From Lactifluus volemus (lineage: Eukaryota > Basidiomycota > Agaricomycetes > Russulales > Russulaceae): a DNA stretch of 64,000 bases. The notes below the pieces were generated by a model. That model searched no databases. It was not told where the DNA came from and saw nothing but the letters and a program-made list of their open reading frames with translations. Of the stretch, positions 62,666 to 64,000 are shown one piece after another. A program made the translations under genes and the position numbers. Position 1 is the first letter of the stretch, and each line of letters starts with the position of its first letter. The stretch is from the NCBI GenBank assembly GCA_022376515.1, contig WTXI01000052.1, positions 157,605-221,604 on the forward strand, in the 5' to 3' direction.

Positions 62666-63307
62666 TATTTCTCACGCATGTGCCAGTGGGATGGGACAGC
62701 TGATCGGTACGGAAATGCCGAACATCTCAAATGAATTACAAGCCCGAATGGTCGGACGTTGTCGCCCGCGGCGTCACGGTAAACCCGTATTCGCGGACGA
62801 AACGCCAAGGCGGAAAGCCTCGAGAAACTCGTGAGGTAAATGTGTGAGTAGAACCGGTGGCATGCTAAAAAAACGGGGAGAAAGCTGGCCCGAACCCAAC
62901 TGAACAAGAAGCATACAGGGGAGATTACGCGGCTCGTATTCCACTGTCTGTGACAACCCCGCAAAACAAGTACTCCATAGCACCCCAGAAAGTAACACCA
63001 GGCACAACCATGTTGATAAGGTCGTGGAGACGATGCATGCAACCCGAGCTTCAGCCAACAAAATGTTCGCCAAATGGTTCGTCCGTCTTCTACGCCATCC
63101 GCGCTGTACGTGCCCTTCCTCAATCTCAAGATCTCAAACACCAAGCGCCGCATCGCCTGCTACTAGTGCGGTCACGGGCGTCCCAACCATCACGCCGGCG
63201 ACACCTGTGGCAAGTCCAGTGGCCGGGTGGCCCCTCGCAAATACCACTACCACCAGTGCCAACCTGGCGTCCGAGCGAAATCTGTTGGGCATCCAGAGAT
63301 CACAGTA
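62666..63307. other. Spacer
   Basis: About 63020-63330 on the plus strand is open and rich in Ser, Thr, Pro and Ala (for example TITPATPVASPVAG), but codon use and context do not support a gene. Confidence 0.35.
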
Positions 63308-63880
63308 CTCAGTCTCCGTGATTGCCAGCGCGACGTGTGGTCGGTCCAATGCTGATTGGTCGGGACAGAACCGTGAACTGGTTTAGAAGTCTGATTATAT
63401 AATCGTTCACGAGTTGTATCAACTGCGAATGTTGTTGACCTTGAAGAACATTATTGTACAGTATATCCACGCGCTCATAGATAACACGAAATCCATGGAA
63501 GAAAGTTCGGACAAAAGAACTGAAGGATTTGGTTGACGAATCTCGAACAAGGCTTGCTGAGACGTGCGGAATGTCTCAGTTGACCAGCTCTACAATCACG
63601 TATTGTCAAGATGGGAATGGGCTTTGTTATGTGTCGAAGAATGTTGGCCGATTAGGCCGATCATTAGGCCCGAGCCGCGCTTAGACTCGTAACTCAAATC
63701 GGAACGCGTTCCACTCATTCTGTTGAAGGATTAGCGCTACGTCACTCATGATGCTGTCAAAGACTGCAGCGAAGTTAAGCAGGCAACACGTTCGTGCTGG
63801 TCATCATTGTTCATCACACCTCGGAGACACTAGCAACATTCAACAAGTGATTGATAGTAATTCCGCAACTGTAAATGGCC
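63308..63880. repeat. Duplicated spacer element and segment, copy 2
   Basis: Here the two pieces found separately at 60807-60930 and 62325-62665 lie next to each other (63308-63420 and 63465-63880). This copy has therefore lost, or the first has gained, about 1.4 kb. Confidence 0.65.
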
Positions 63881-64000
63881 CATTGCGCTCAACCATGCTA
63901 TGTCCACACGCCATATTTCAGACTCTGATTGGCTGTTCAAGTTCTGTCAGAGCGCGAGCGCTAAGCTTTTTGTAAGACTTCCGTACGCGAGTAGTCTCGA

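Noticed and set aside
62665..63153. 162-codon minus-strand frame
   Set aside because: No recognisable motif, lies between duplicated spacer blocks, and overlaps other equally long frames on both strands.
1..64000. CRISPR arrays, operons or bacterial-type operators
   Set aside because: Spliced genes and retrotransposons show this is fungal nuclear DNA; no array of short regular repeats with unique spacers was seen.

Overview
This is a eukaryotic window from a filamentous basidiomycete fungus, most likely an Agaricomycete. The evidence is dense short introns (about 50-60 bp), basidiomycete-type Gypsy, Copia and Tad1-like LINE elements, F-box/LRR proteins, a NACHT-ankyrin (fungal NLR) tail, and conserved genes (glucosidase II alpha, beta-tubulin, TSC13, GET4, SPT2) with fungal domain layouts. 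I cannot place it to genus.

Layout. 0-3.7 kb: a repeat-rich block with a putative 2.1 kb terminal-inverted-repeat element (ends CATCAG) that contains a 139-bp minisatellite, followed by a truncated KU70 fragment. 3.7-17.7 kb: three copies of one MFS drug:H+ antiporter gene. Each starts about 60 bp downstream of the same relic of a Gypsy integrase and carries a CACGTG site further upstream. Between copies 1 and 2 lie a 5'-truncated LINE with target-site duplications and the glucosidase II alpha gene. 18-27.8 kb: the gene-dense core, with a divergent 23-exon beta-tubulin, TSC13, an F-box protein, GET4 and a zinc-ribbon protein. 28-35.5 kb: an unknown gene, a gankyrin-like ankyrin gene, a CFIm68-like RRM gene, an SPT2-like gene and a small unknown gene. 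Nearly all of these last genes carry single-base reading-frame breaks of the same -1 type.

35.5-53.4 kb: a transposon nest. A complete but decayed Gypsy element (37116-44772, TSD CCCAG) sits on the minus strand; its LTRs differ only by transitions, mostly at CpG. A young Copia element (46732-52053, LTRs about 99% identical) has no matching target duplication, and its right LTR is fused in frame to the C-terminal ankyrin domain of an NLR-type protein. 53.8-60.6 kb: a tandem duplication of a secreted type-B carboxylesterase gene, with a relic Copia LTR at the junction. One copy has lost the catalytic serine and the other has a frameshift. 60.6-64 kb holds diverged duplicated spacer sequence without a gene I can support.

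The genes do not form one pathway. The coherent themes are tandem expansion of a transporter together with transposon-derived upstream DNA, a housekeeping block, and transposon-driven truncation and duplication (KU70, NLR, esterases). Exon coordinates given for the MFS, tubulin, TSC13, GET4 and glucosidase genes were worked out by hand from splice sites and checked for frame continuity. No alignments or database searches were run.
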